From positions 1 to 27,047 of the forward strand of contig JASEHO010000006.1 in the NCBI GenBank assembly GCA_030018505.1: 27,047 nt of DNA. The letters are read 5' to 3'. This document shows, in pieces, positions 7,395 through 14,424 of this stretch; the first letter of the stretch is position 1, and each line of letters begins with the position of its first letter. The translations under genes and the position numbers were made by a program. The DNA is from a bacterium. Lineage in GTDB: Bacteria > UBA9089 > UBA9088 > JAGUXG01. Under the pieces are notes generated by a model. It saw only the letters and a program-made list of their open reading frames with translations. It was not told the DNA's origin and did no database searches.

Positions 7395-8312
7395 ATGAGC
7401 AAAAAAGAGGGCAATATCCAAAATATCCCAAAACCAAGAATACTGAGGCTTGGTTTTCCAAAAGGAAGCCTGCAAGAGGCGACATTAAAGCTTTTCAGAA
7501 AGGCAGGGTTTAATATTACTATCAATCCGAGGTCCTACTATCCATCTATTGATGACCCTGAGATAGAGTGCATGCTCATCAGGGCCCAAGAGATACCACG
7601 ATATGTGGAGCAAGGGGTATTGGATTGCGGCTTAACAGGTTATGACTGGATACTGGAGCAAGATTCTAATATCCATGAGATAGCAGAATTACTCTATGCC
7701 AAAGAGAGATTAGGTATTGTAAAGTGGGTAATCGCTGTTCCAGAGGAGTCATCAATAAAGACGGTTGAGGATCTTCAGGGTAAGCGTATTGCTACAGAGC
7801 TTAAAGGTTTTACAGAGAAATACCTTAAATCTAAGGGTATAAATGCAGAGGTTGACTTTTCATGGGGTGCAACAGAGGTAAAACCTCCGCACCTTGCGGA
7901 TGCAATTGTTGAAGTTACAGAAACAGGCTCATCCCTGAAGGCAAATAAACTGAGGATTATAGAAACAATATTGGAGTCAAGCACAAGGTTTATTGCCAAT
8001 ATAAATGCCTGGAGGGACAAATGGAAAAGACAGAAGATGGAATATATGTCAATTCTTTTTGAAGGTGCCCTTTATGCTGAGAAAATGGTAGGGCTGAAGA
8101 TGTTTGTCCGCAAAGAGCATCTTGATAAAGTTCAGCGGATACTGCCAAATATATATCCGCCAGCTATTTTTCCACTTACTACTGAGAAAGATTGGTATGT
8201 TGTTGATTTAGTTATTGAGGAAAAGAATTCCAGGGATTTAATTCCATATCTAAGAAAAGAAGCATTTGCTTTTAACATTATTGAATACCCGCTTAATAAG
8301 TTCAACCCCTGA
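7395..8312 (+). CDS. hisG: ATP phosphoribosyltransferase (long form)
   Basis: HisG catalyses the first step of histidine biosynthesis, joining ATP and PRPP to give phosphoribosyl-ATP, in the cytoplasm. At 305 residues it is the long, self-sufficient form with a C-terminal regulatory domain for histidine feedback (about residues 225-300), so no HisZ subunit is needed. Family motifs include RLGFPKGSL near the N-terminus, the DCGLTGYDW segment, and the PRPP-binding region ADAIVEVTETGSSLKAN. The N-terminus is about 15 residues longer than typical. No other his genes are adjacent, but a tRNA-His gene follows 52 bp downstream on the same strand. Confidence 0.95.
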   Translation: MSKKEGNIQNIPKPRILRLGFPKGSLQEATLKLFRKAGFNITINPRSYYPSIDDPEIECMLIRAQEIPRYVEQGVLDCGLTGYDWILEQDSNIHEIAELLYAKERLGIVKWVIAVPEESSIKTVEDLQGKRIATELKGFTEKYLKSKGINAEVDFSWGATEVKPPHLADAIVEVTETGSSLKANKLRIIETILESSTRFIANINAWRDKWKRQKMEYMSILFEGALYAEKMVGLKMFVRKEHLDKVQRILPNIYPPAIFPLTTEKDWYVVDLVIEEKNSRDLIPYLRKEAFAFNIIEYPLNKFNP

Positions 8313-8313
8313 G

Positions 8314-8349
8314 AGACTCCGAGGAATGCAAAGGATAAGAGTCTTTTTT
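8314..8349 (+). terminator. Possible intrinsic terminator after hisG
   Basis: AGACTC (8314-8319) and GAGTCT (8339-8344) form a 6-bp stem with a 19-nt loop, followed directly by a T-run. The long loop makes it a weak candidate. It lies between the hisG stop and tRNA-His. Confidence 0.4.
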
Positions 8350-8364
8350 ATTATAAACAAGTCT

Positions 8365-8439
8365 GCCGGCGTGGCTCCAACTGGTTAGAGCGTCTGACTG
8401 TGGATCAGAAGGTTATGGGTTCGAATCCCGTCGCCGGTA
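8365..8439 (+). tRNA. tRNA-His (anticodon GTG)
   Basis: A full cloverleaf can be drawn: acceptor GCCGGCG/CGCCGGT (first pair G-T), D stem GCTC/GAGC, anticodon stem TCTGA/TCAGA with loop CTGTGGA (anticodon GTG), 5-nt variable loop, and T arm ATGGG-TTCGAAT-CCCGT. CCA is not encoded. The base before position 1 is T and position 73 is A, whereas most bacterial tRNA-His genes encode G-1 paired with C73. It lies 52 bp after hisG; a TATAAA (8352-8357) just upstream might be a -10 box. Confidence 0.93.
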
Positions 8440-8462
8440 TCAAATTTTAGTAATTGTTCTGT

Positions 8463-8503
8463 AGGAGTGTCCAAATGGAGATAAATCCTTTCGGACACTA
8501 CCT
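8463..8503. repeat. Near-perfect inverted repeat between tRNA-His and murJ
   Basis: AGGAGTGTCC (8463-8472) pairs with GGACACTACCT (8493-8503) with one bulge, and the similarity continues inward (GTGTCCAAATGGA versus GTGTCCGAAAGGA on the other strand, 11 of 13). It sits between convergent tRNA-His and murJ and could act as a bidirectional terminator, although no clear T-run follows. It also looks like two insertion-sequence ends placed head to head. Confidence 0.6.
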
Positions 8504-8520
8504 GAACGGTTACGAACTTT

Positions 8521-10032
8521 TTACCCCTTCTTAAGCCTTAAGATACCATTTATCTCTGAAATCCCTAAACAAATCCCAACGATAATATAGACCACTATGG
8601 CAAGAACAATCCCTCCTCCTACCTGAAGAAGGAGGTTTTTTGAGAACCAGATAACCAGCAATAGGGATATAGCCATTATCAAGGAAGCCAGACAGGATTT
8701 AAGGAAGGTAATCCTAACCTCGGACAGACCTATTCTACCAATCCTCTTTCTCAGGATAAGTAAAAGCAAGGAGATATTCACGAAAGAAGCTATACTTGTC
8801 GCCAGGGCAATTCCACCCTCTTCTAATGCTTTTAGAAAGACCCAATTCAAACAGATATTGACCAACATAGCGATTATCGCTGTTATTACTGGTGTCTTTG
8901 TATCCCCTAAGGCATAGAAGAAGGAGACGACAGAATTTATCCCAGAATAGAAGACCAGGCCAATAGCGTAAAAGAAAAGGACATAGTAAGAACTAAGGAC
9001 ATCTGTATGACTAAACTTTCCGTGTTCAAAAAGCAGGGAGATAATGGGCTTTCCAAGAATCATTAAGCCAACTGCAGCTGGAAGAATGACAACAATAACC
9101 TGCCTAAGAGACCAAGAGAGCGTCTCTTTTGCCAAATCCATCTTATTCTCGACCAGATGCCTTGAAATGGTAGGAAAGCTAACCATACCGATAGATGTGC
9201 CAAAGAGCGACAGGGGAAGCTGAACTAATCTATTGGCATAGTATATAGCAGAGATAGCATAAGGACCAACCAGAGAGCCAAAGATAGTGTCAACCGCACT
9301 ATTTATGGAAAAGACTGAGATACCAACTATGGATGGAAGCATCCTCTTTGCCATTTGTCTTACCCCGGGGTGGTTGAGGGAAACCTCCGGATAATACCTT
9401 ACCCCAGATGAAACAAGGCTTGGAATCTGAACAGCTATCTGTAAAATGCCTCCAATAAGAACAGCTACAGCCAGTCCGATTATAGGCTCAGAGAGGTATG
9501 GGCATAAGAAAATAATAGCACCAATGAAGCTTAGATTGACCATCGTAGGGGCAAAGGTAGGAATGAAAAACTTGGATAGGGAGTTCAAAACTGCCATAAT
9601 TAAAGCAAAGACACAGACAAGACTAAGGTATGGAAAGATAATCCTCAAGGTCTTACTCATAAGCGGAATTAAGCCGAGCTTTGTAAACCCTGGTGCGACA
9701 ATTCCACATATAATAGGAGAAAGAGCTACGCCTATGATGACAAAGATAGAGGTAACAATAAGGAGAAGGTTTAGTGTGATAGAGGAGAATCTGAAAGCCT
9801 CTTTTCTGTCCTGGCAAAGATATTTAGAGAATATAGGTATAAATGACGCAGATAAAGCCCCTTCCCCGAATATCCTTCTAAAAGAGTTTGGAATGACCCA
9901 GGCAGCAAAAAATACACCCCGAGCTTCAGAAGGAAAATAATGTCCAATGAAGACATCCCGAATATACCCAAAGATTCTGCTGGTGAGTATGCCGAGACTT
10001 ACAAGCGAGACATTCTTAGTCAGTCTTTCCAT
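8521..10032 (-). CDS. murJ: Lipid II flippase MurJ (MviN)
   Basis: MurJ moves lipid-linked peptidoglycan precursors across the inner membrane. The 503-residue protein is hydrophobic throughout (about 14 helices, as in the MOP superfamily). It begins with the characteristic NVSLVSLGILTSRIFGYIRD segment and has the GEGALSASFIPIFS motif at about residues 56-69. Length is normal for the family. The ATG is 12 bp after the DUF4143 gene stop, so the two may be co-transcribed; no Shine-Dalgarno is evident. Confidence 0.95.
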   Translation of the reverse strand: MERLTKNVSLVSLGILTSRIFGYIRDVFIGHYFPSEARGVFFAAWVIPNSFRRIFGEGALSASFIPIFSKYLCQDRKEAFRFSSITLNLLLIVTSIFVIIGVALSPIICGIVAPGFTKLGLIPLMSKTLRIIFPYLSLVCVFALIMAVLNSLSKFFIPTFAPTMVNLSFIGAIIFLCPYLSEPIIGLAVAVLIGGILQIAVQIPSLVSSGVRYYPEVSLNHPGVRQMAKRMLPSIVGISVFSINSAVDTIFGSLVGPYAISAIYYANRLVQLPLSLFGTSIGMVSFPTISRHLVENKMDLAKETLSWSLRQVIVVILPAAVGLMILGKPIISLLFEHGKFSHTDVLSSYYVLFFYAIGLVFYSGINSVVSFFYALGDTKTPVITAIIAMLVNICLNWVFLKALEEGGIALATSIASFVNISLLLLILRKRIGRIGLSEVRITFLKSCLASLIMAISLLLVIWFSKNLLLQVGGGIVLAIVVYIIVGICLGISEINGILRLKKG

Positions 10033-10044
10033 AACTATTGGAAC

Positions 10045-11229
10045 TTAAATTTGAAAATCTTTGGAGAATTTCTCAAAGGTTAAAAAATGAATCAGACAAT
10101 TCCTGTAAAATATATCTTCTTCTATCTGTTCATTGATAACATAAGCTGATTCAACAGCCGGGTATCTTGAGAGAAATCTTCTAAGTCCAGATGGGAACTC
10201 TGGAGAGGTTATCTTGCTTTTAACCTCAATGGGAATAGGTTTTCTATCTTTAAGAAGGATAAAATCTACTTCGCCACCATCTCTGGTCCTCCAAAATTTA
10301 ATCTCCATATTAGGTGCAAGCATAGTCTGTAGTCTTAAAAACACGAATGACTCTAAAATAATCCCCTTGTCATGTCTCCCAGAACCTGCGGAAAAATCTT
10401 TTAAGAGCATATTCCTGATGCCTAAATCATAGAGATAGGTTTTACATGATTTTTTTAATTCGTTTCCCAAATTTTTTGAATAACTATAAATGCGATAATT
10501 AACATAGGTTTGTTCAAGGATATCAAGATAGTGATTTATGGCTTTTGAGCTCAATCCTATTTCTCCAGCCAAAGAATGCATAGAGATTGTTGATCCCTGA
10601 TTTTCTGCTAAAAGGTATAAAAGATGATTAAAGGCGCGGATGTTTTCTTCTTTAACAAGAGCCTTAACATCCTTAAGTATATAGCTTCCCAAGAGTTCGT
10701 TTAAGATTTGTTGTTTTCTTTCTGTAGAATTAGTATGCACTAAACCTGGCATACCGCCAAAACGCAAATAGTCTTCAAACCTAAAATTCGGATAGCTATT
10801 TTTAATTTCAGAGTATTCAAGAGGAAAAATATGATACAAAAATCTTCTCCCTGCCAGACTTTCTCTCAAATGCTTGTGAATCTCCAAAGAAGACGAACCA
10901 GAACAAATAATCTTAATCTTCTTCTTAGAATCAAAAATAGCTTTGAAGATTTTTGAAATATCACGCACATATTGGAATTCATCAATAAAAACAACATCGC
11001 CTGCTTGACTTATCATTTGCATAATTTTATTGTCTTGACGATTAAAATTTGCTAAAACCTGTGGTTGCTCTAAATCAAAAAAAGCTGTTTTGTATCCTTG
11101 TTGCTGAACATAATTTTCCAACATTTTAAGTAGTGTTGTTTTGCCAACTTGGCGGGGGCCAAGAAGAATAAGAATTTCCGGTTGGGTTAATTCTTTTCCT
11201 AATTTATGTAAAATATTACGGTTGATCAT
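10045..11229 (-). CDS. AAA ATPase with DUF4143 domain
   Basis: A 394-residue member of the large AAA_14/DUF4143 family of P-loop ATPases, whose cellular role is unknown. The N-terminal domain has a Walker A motif (GPRQVGKTT), a Walker B motif (VVFIDEFQYV) and a sensor-like ICSGSSSLEI. The C-terminal DUF4143 part ends in a PD-(D/E)xK-like nuclease fold pattern (GGEVDFILLKDRKPIPIEVKSK). I chose the ATG at 11229 because the family begins about there and because a good promoter ends just upstream; starting at 11268 would overlap the -35 box. These genes are scattered accessory genes, often horizontally acquired. Here it is placed before murJ and divergent from fliM. Confidence 0.88.
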   Translation of the reverse strand: MINRNILHKLGKELTQPEILILLGPRQVGKTTLLKMLENYVQQQGYKTAFFDLEQPQVLANFNRQDNKIMQMISQAGDVVFIDEFQYVRDISKIFKAIFDSKKKIKIICSGSSSLEIHKHLRESLAGRRFLYHIFPLEYSEIKNSYPNFRFEDYLRFGGMPGLVHTNSTERKQQILNELLGSYILKDVKALVKEENIRAFNHLLYLLAENQGSTISMHSLAGEIGLSSKAINHYLDILEQTYVNYRIYSYSKNLGNELKKSCKTYLYDLGIRNMLLKDFSAGSGRHDKGIILESFVFLRLQTMLAPNMEIKFWRTRDGGEVDFILLKDRKPIPIEVKSKITSPEFPSGLRRFLSRYPAVESAYVINEQIEEDIFYRNCLIHFLTFEKFSKDFQI

Positions 11230-11239
11230 TTTATTGACA

Positions 11240-11268
11240 AATATAACCCATTGGGTCAAAAAAGTCAA
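11240..11268 (-). promoter_or_regulatory. Promoter of the DUF4143 gene with palindrome in the spacer
   Basis: On the minus strand TTGACT (11268-11263), a 17-bp spacer and TATATT (11245-11240). The palindrome ACCCATTGGGT (11246-11256) lies in the spacer touching the -10 box and looks like an operator. The -10 box is 10 nt from the ATG, so the leader would be only about 3 nt. Confidence 0.6.
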
Positions 11269-11309
11269 GAATTTTCTGCTTTTAGCTTAAGAGTTGCCTA
11301 AAAAAAATT

Positions 11310-11339
11310 TTGCAAACCTGTTGCTTATAGATATATAAT
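11310..11339 (+). promoter_or_regulatory. fliM promoter, predicted leaderless
   Basis: TTGCAA (11310-11315), an 18-bp spacer and TATAAT (11334-11339), then 6 nt (AAAGGG) to the ATG. The geometry matches the hisG and dnaE promoters and predicts a leaderless transcript. It resembles a housekeeping sigma promoter rather than a flagellar-sigma one. Confidence 0.6.
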
Positions 11340-11345
11340 AAAGGG

Positions 11346-12218
11346 ATGCAAGAAGAAAAAGAGATCAGGGATTATGATTTTAGAAACCCAGAGAGACTTA
11401 CCCGCGACAATGTTTTGGCGCTAAAAATGATCTATGAAAAGTTTGGTAATGGTATTTCTGGCTATCTTTCAAGTCAATTAAGGATAGAGGTAAAGACAGA
11501 GATAGAAGAGCCAATGCAGGTTCTCTATTCTGATTTTATTGCCGAAAATCCATTTCCCACTATTCTTGCTTTTGTCAACAACCCACCCCTTCCTGCAGCT
11601 TCCCTTATCTGGTTTCAGCCAGCGCTTGTTTTCTATCTTTTGGAGAGGTTTTTTGGTGGAAAGGGCGAAGAGGCCGGCATAAATAGACCGATTACTGAGA
11701 TTGAACAACAGGTGGTTTCAGGGATTGCTAAGGAATTTTTGAAACACTTAAAAATAGCCTGGGCAGGGCTTTCTGAAATTGACTTTTCTTTGAAGCAGGT
11801 AGCGATAAACCCATTATCTGCTCAAATTGTAGCCCCAGAAGAGTTGGTCATAAAGACTGAAATGAAGATTATTATGGGTGATAAAGAGGGAAAATTGGCT
11901 TACTATCTTCCGTTTATAAGTATTGAACCGCTTCTTATCAAACTTACCACTAAGCCACAAACACAAGAAAAGGGGAAAGAGGAGACAAAGGGAATGGAAA
12001 AGGGAATAGTCCTTGTTCCCCTTTCTGTGTCAGCAGAGTTAGGCAGGGTGAGGGTGACCATGCAAGACCTCTTAAATCTTACCCAAAATGATGTTTTAAG
12101 GCTTTCAGCAAAGGTAGCTGATGGTGTGGTAGTAAATGTAGCCAATAAACCTAAATTTATTGGGATTCCTGGAATCTCTGGTGGGAATATAGCCCTTCAG
12201 ATTAAAGAAGTGCTTTGA
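11346..12218 (+). CDS. fliM: Flagellar motor switch protein FliM
   Basis: FliM is part of the C-ring at the base of the flagellum, which sets rotation direction. The 290-residue protein has the FliM middle domain: DYDFRNPERL at the start, then ERFFGGKGEE (the GGxG region) and ITEIEQQVVSGIAKEFL. A lysine/glutamate-rich linker (about 203-217) is followed by a C-terminal SpoA/FliN-like domain (about 218-290, ending PKFIGIPGISGGNIALQI). Canonical FliM starts with a CheY-P-binding peptide (LSQDEIDALL type); this one begins MQEEKEIRDYDF and has none. No other flagellar gene is nearby; dxs follows 16 bp downstream, suggesting co-transcription. Confidence 0.87.
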   Translation: MQEEKEIRDYDFRNPERLTRDNVLALKMIYEKFGNGISGYLSSQLRIEVKTEIEEPMQVLYSDFIAENPFPTILAFVNNPPLPAASLIWFQPALVFYLLERFFGGKGEEAGINRPITEIEQQVVSGIAKEFLKHLKIAWAGLSEIDFSLKQVAINPLSAQIVAPEELVIKTEMKIIMGDKEGKLAYYLPFISIEPLLIKLTTKPQTQEKGKEETKGMEKGIVLVPLSVSAELGRVRVTMQDLLNLTQNDVLRLSAKVADGVVVNVANKPKFIGIPGISGGNIALQIKEVL

Positions 12219-12234
12219 GTAATCGTAATTATAA

Positions 12235-14097
12235 ATGATTCTTGAAAAGATAAGTCTTCCGTCAGACCTTGCTAATTTGAGCCTTTCAGAGCTTTCTGCC
12301 CTCTCTCTGGAGATAAGAGAAAGGCTCATTGCTACTACCTCTATGACAGGTGGGCATCTTGCCTCATCTTTGGGTGTAGTGGAGCTGACCATTGCCCTCC
12401 ATAAGGTTTTTAGTCTTCCAAAGGATAAGCTCATCTGGGATGTTGGTCATCAATCATACAGTCATAAGCTCTTGACAGGAAGGCTGGAGAGATTTCATAC
12501 CCTTCGTCAGCTTGGAGGAATTTCAGGGTTTCCAAAGAAAAAAGAGAGCGTTTATGATGCCTTTGATACGGGCCATGCCTCAACCTCAATCTCAGCCGCA
12601 CTTGGAATGGCTCTTGCCAGAGATTTGCAAAAAGAAGACCACAAGGTGGTAGCTATTATAGGCGATGGGGCAATCTCTGGTGGTATGGCTTTTGAGGCAT
12701 TAAACTATGCTGGACAGCTAAAACTGGACCTATTGGTTGTCTTAAACAGCAATGAGATGTCTATCTCAAGAACTGTTGGCGCCTTTTCTGCTTACCTTAA
12801 TAAGCTCGTTACCCTTCCTATTTACAAAAGGTTCAGAAAGGATATGAAGGAGCTTATCTCCCGTCTTCCCTTAGGGAAAAAGACCCTAAAACTTTCTGAT
12901 AAGATTGAAGAGGCAATAAAGGGGATGATTGTGCCGAGTATAATCTTTGAGGAACTCGGGTTTAAGTATCTTGGTCCAATAGATGGACATAATCTGGCTC
13001 TGCTTATTCGCACATTAGAGGCCATAAAGACTGAGAAACAACCAATACTTTTTCATATTGTCACCAAAAAGGGAAAGGGCTATAAACCAGCAGAGGAGAA
13101 TCCTGAGTGGTTTCACGGAACATCTCCCTTTGAGATTAAGACAGGAAAACCAAAGGAAGATGAGAAGCCAACATATTCCAAGGTTTTTGGAAAGGCGATA
13201 ACAGAGTTTGCCAGAGAGGATAAAAGAATTGTGGCCATAACAGCAGCAATGAAGGAGGGGTGTGGCCTTGTTCAGTTCTCAAGAGAGTTTCCTGAGAGGT
13301 TCTTTGATTGCGGAATATGTGAAGAGCATGCAGTAACAATGGCTGGGGGAATGGCTATAAGCGGCTTGAGACCTGTTGTGGCTGTTTATTCTACATTCCT
13401 CCAGAGGTCATATGACCAGATTCTCCATGATGTCTGCCTTCAAAATGCACCAGTTATCTTTGCCATTGACCGTGCTGGCATAGTTGGAGAGGATGGAGAG
13501 ACCCACCAAGGGCTTTTTGATATTGGATACTTAGCAACAATGCCCAATATGATTATCACAGCTCCAAAGGATGGGAATGAGCTTGTAAGGCTAATGAAGA
13601 CAGCTTTTTCAGCCAATGCACCATTTGCTATCAGGTATCCAAAGGCTTATGCCCAAGAGCCTTCCACATCTACTCCTCCATTTAACATTGGCGAAGGAGA
13701 ACTCTTAGAAGAAGGGAAGAACGGTCTTATCATAACCTGTGGAAGTATGGTCGCAGAAAGCCTGAAGGCAGTGGAGATATTGGAGAAAGATGATCTTTCT
13801 TTTTCTCTCATAAACTCAAGGTTTATAAAGCCCCTTGATAAAGACCTGATTCTCTCTAATCTTAAACCTATAGTCATTACTGTTGAAGAGCATTCTCGCA
13901 CCTCTGGGTTAGGCTCACAGGTAGCTAATCTTTTGGCTGATAAAGATTGTCGGGTCTTTTGCCTTGGCCTTCCTGAAAGGTTTATAGAGCATGGCAGTCG
14001 TCAGAAGCTCTTGGAGATATACGAACTTACCCCAGAAGGGATTGCAGAGAGCATCAGGCGGCTGATAGCTGATTTCGTAACACTTTACCCATCTTGA
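12235..14097 (+). CDS. dxs: 1-deoxy-D-xylulose-5-phosphate synthase
   Basis: DXS condenses pyruvate with glyceraldehyde 3-phosphate using thiamine diphosphate, the first step of the MEP isoprenoid pathway; its product also feeds thiamine and pyridoxal synthesis. The 620-residue length is standard. Visible motifs are WDVGHQSYSHKLLTGR, the ThDP site GDGAISGG...LNSNEMSIS, FHGTSPFEI, and the transketolase pyrimidine domain (CGICEEHAVTMAGGMA, DRAGIVGEDGETHQG). The start is 16 bp after fliM with no recognisable Shine-Dalgarno, so it probably shares the fliM transcript. A longer or shorter start is not suggested by the family alignment. Confidence 0.96.
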   Translation: MILEKISLPSDLANLSLSELSALSLEIRERLIATTSMTGGHLASSLGVVELTIALHKVFSLPKDKLIWDVGHQSYSHKLLTGRLERFHTLRQLGGISGFPKKKESVYDAFDTGHASTSISAALGMALARDLQKEDHKVVAIIGDGAISGGMAFEALNYAGQLKLDLLVVLNSNEMSISRTVGAFSAYLNKLVTLPIYKRFRKDMKELISRLPLGKKTLKLSDKIEEAIKGMIVPSIIFEELGFKYLGPIDGHNLALLIRTLEAIKTEKQPILFHIVTKKGKGYKPAEENPEWFHGTSPFEIKTGKPKEDEKPTYSKVFGKAITEFAREDKRIVAITAAMKEGCGLVQFSREFPERFFDCGICEEHAVTMAGGMAISGLRPVVAVYSTFLQRSYDQILHDVCLQNAPVIFAIDRAGIVGEDGETHQGLFDIGYLATMPNMIITAPKDGNELVRLMKTAFSANAPFAIRYPKAYAQEPSTSTPPFNIGEGELLEEGKNGLIITCGSMVAESLKAVEILEKDDLSFSLINSRFIKPLDKDLILSNLKPIVITVEEHSRTSGLGSQVANLLADKDCRVFCLGLPERFIEHGSRQKLLEIYELTPEGIAESIRRLIADFVTLYPS

Positions 14098-14123
14098 GTA
14101 ATAATCTCTATCGGTGAGTGAAA

Positions 14124-14273
14124 AATTCAATGTAAAATGCAAAACCAAACAATCCTAAACTATCAATTCAAAATTACTCCTATTCTTCAAATGTTAATTG
14201 ATAATTGCTAATTGATAATTTTACATTGAATTCCCTTTTTACCTGGTTTGCTTTACCTGGTTAAATAGTTACC
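14124..14273. repeat. AT-rich repeat, copy B, with flanking inverted repeat
   Basis: 14188-14273 is the second copy of the element at 1-97. In addition, AATTCAATGTAAAAT (14124-14138) and ATTTTACATTGAATT (14218-14232) form a perfect 15-bp inverted repeat with a 79-nt loop that contains the TAATTGATAATTGC units. The repeat ends 6 bp before tRNA-Pro. I see no gene in 14098-14279. Confidence 0.75.
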
Positions 14274-14279
14274 TGATTT

Positions 14280-14355
14280 CGGGGTGTAGCGCAGTCTGGT
14301 TTAGCGCGCAGCGTTCGGGACGCTGAGGTCGGAGGTTCGAATCCTCTCACCCCGA
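14280..14355 (+). tRNA. tRNA-Pro (anticodon CGG)
   Basis: Acceptor CGGGGTG/CACCCCG with the C1-G72 pair typical of tRNA-Pro and A73; anticodon stem CAGCG/CGCTG with loop TTCGGGA (anticodon CGG); T arm GGAGG-TTCGAAT-CCTCT. CCA is not encoded. The base after A73 begins the foreign block (XRE fragment plus mod/res), so this tRNA is a likely integration landmark. Confidence 0.95.
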
Positions 14356-14358
14356 TCA

Positions 14359-14421
14359 AACGAAACATTAACCAAAATCGCCAAAGCGTTAAGTGTTTCT
14401 ATAGAGGATTTGATAAAATAA
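14359..14421 (+). pseudogene. 3' fragment of an XRE-family HTH regulator gene
   Basis: The 20 codons before the stop at 14419-14421 read NETLTKIAKALSVSIEDLIK, an excellent match to the end of Cro/CI-type helix-turn-helix domains (xxTLxKIAxALxVSxEDLIK). Upstream the frame runs into tRNA-Pro, so the first two-thirds of the domain are missing. The stop is 3 bp before the mod ATG, so the intact ancestor probably was a controller gene directly upstream of the R-M pair. It cannot be a working repressor here. Confidence 0.8.
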
Positions 14422-14424
14422 ATT

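Noticed and set aside
9446..9940. 164-codon plus-strand open frame
   Set aside because: It lies wholly antisense to murJ, which is a full-length, well-supported gene.
14355..14361. ATCAAAC as a proven attachment site
   Set aside because: Seven bases repeated once is too weak to call att; kept only as a hint in the island entry.
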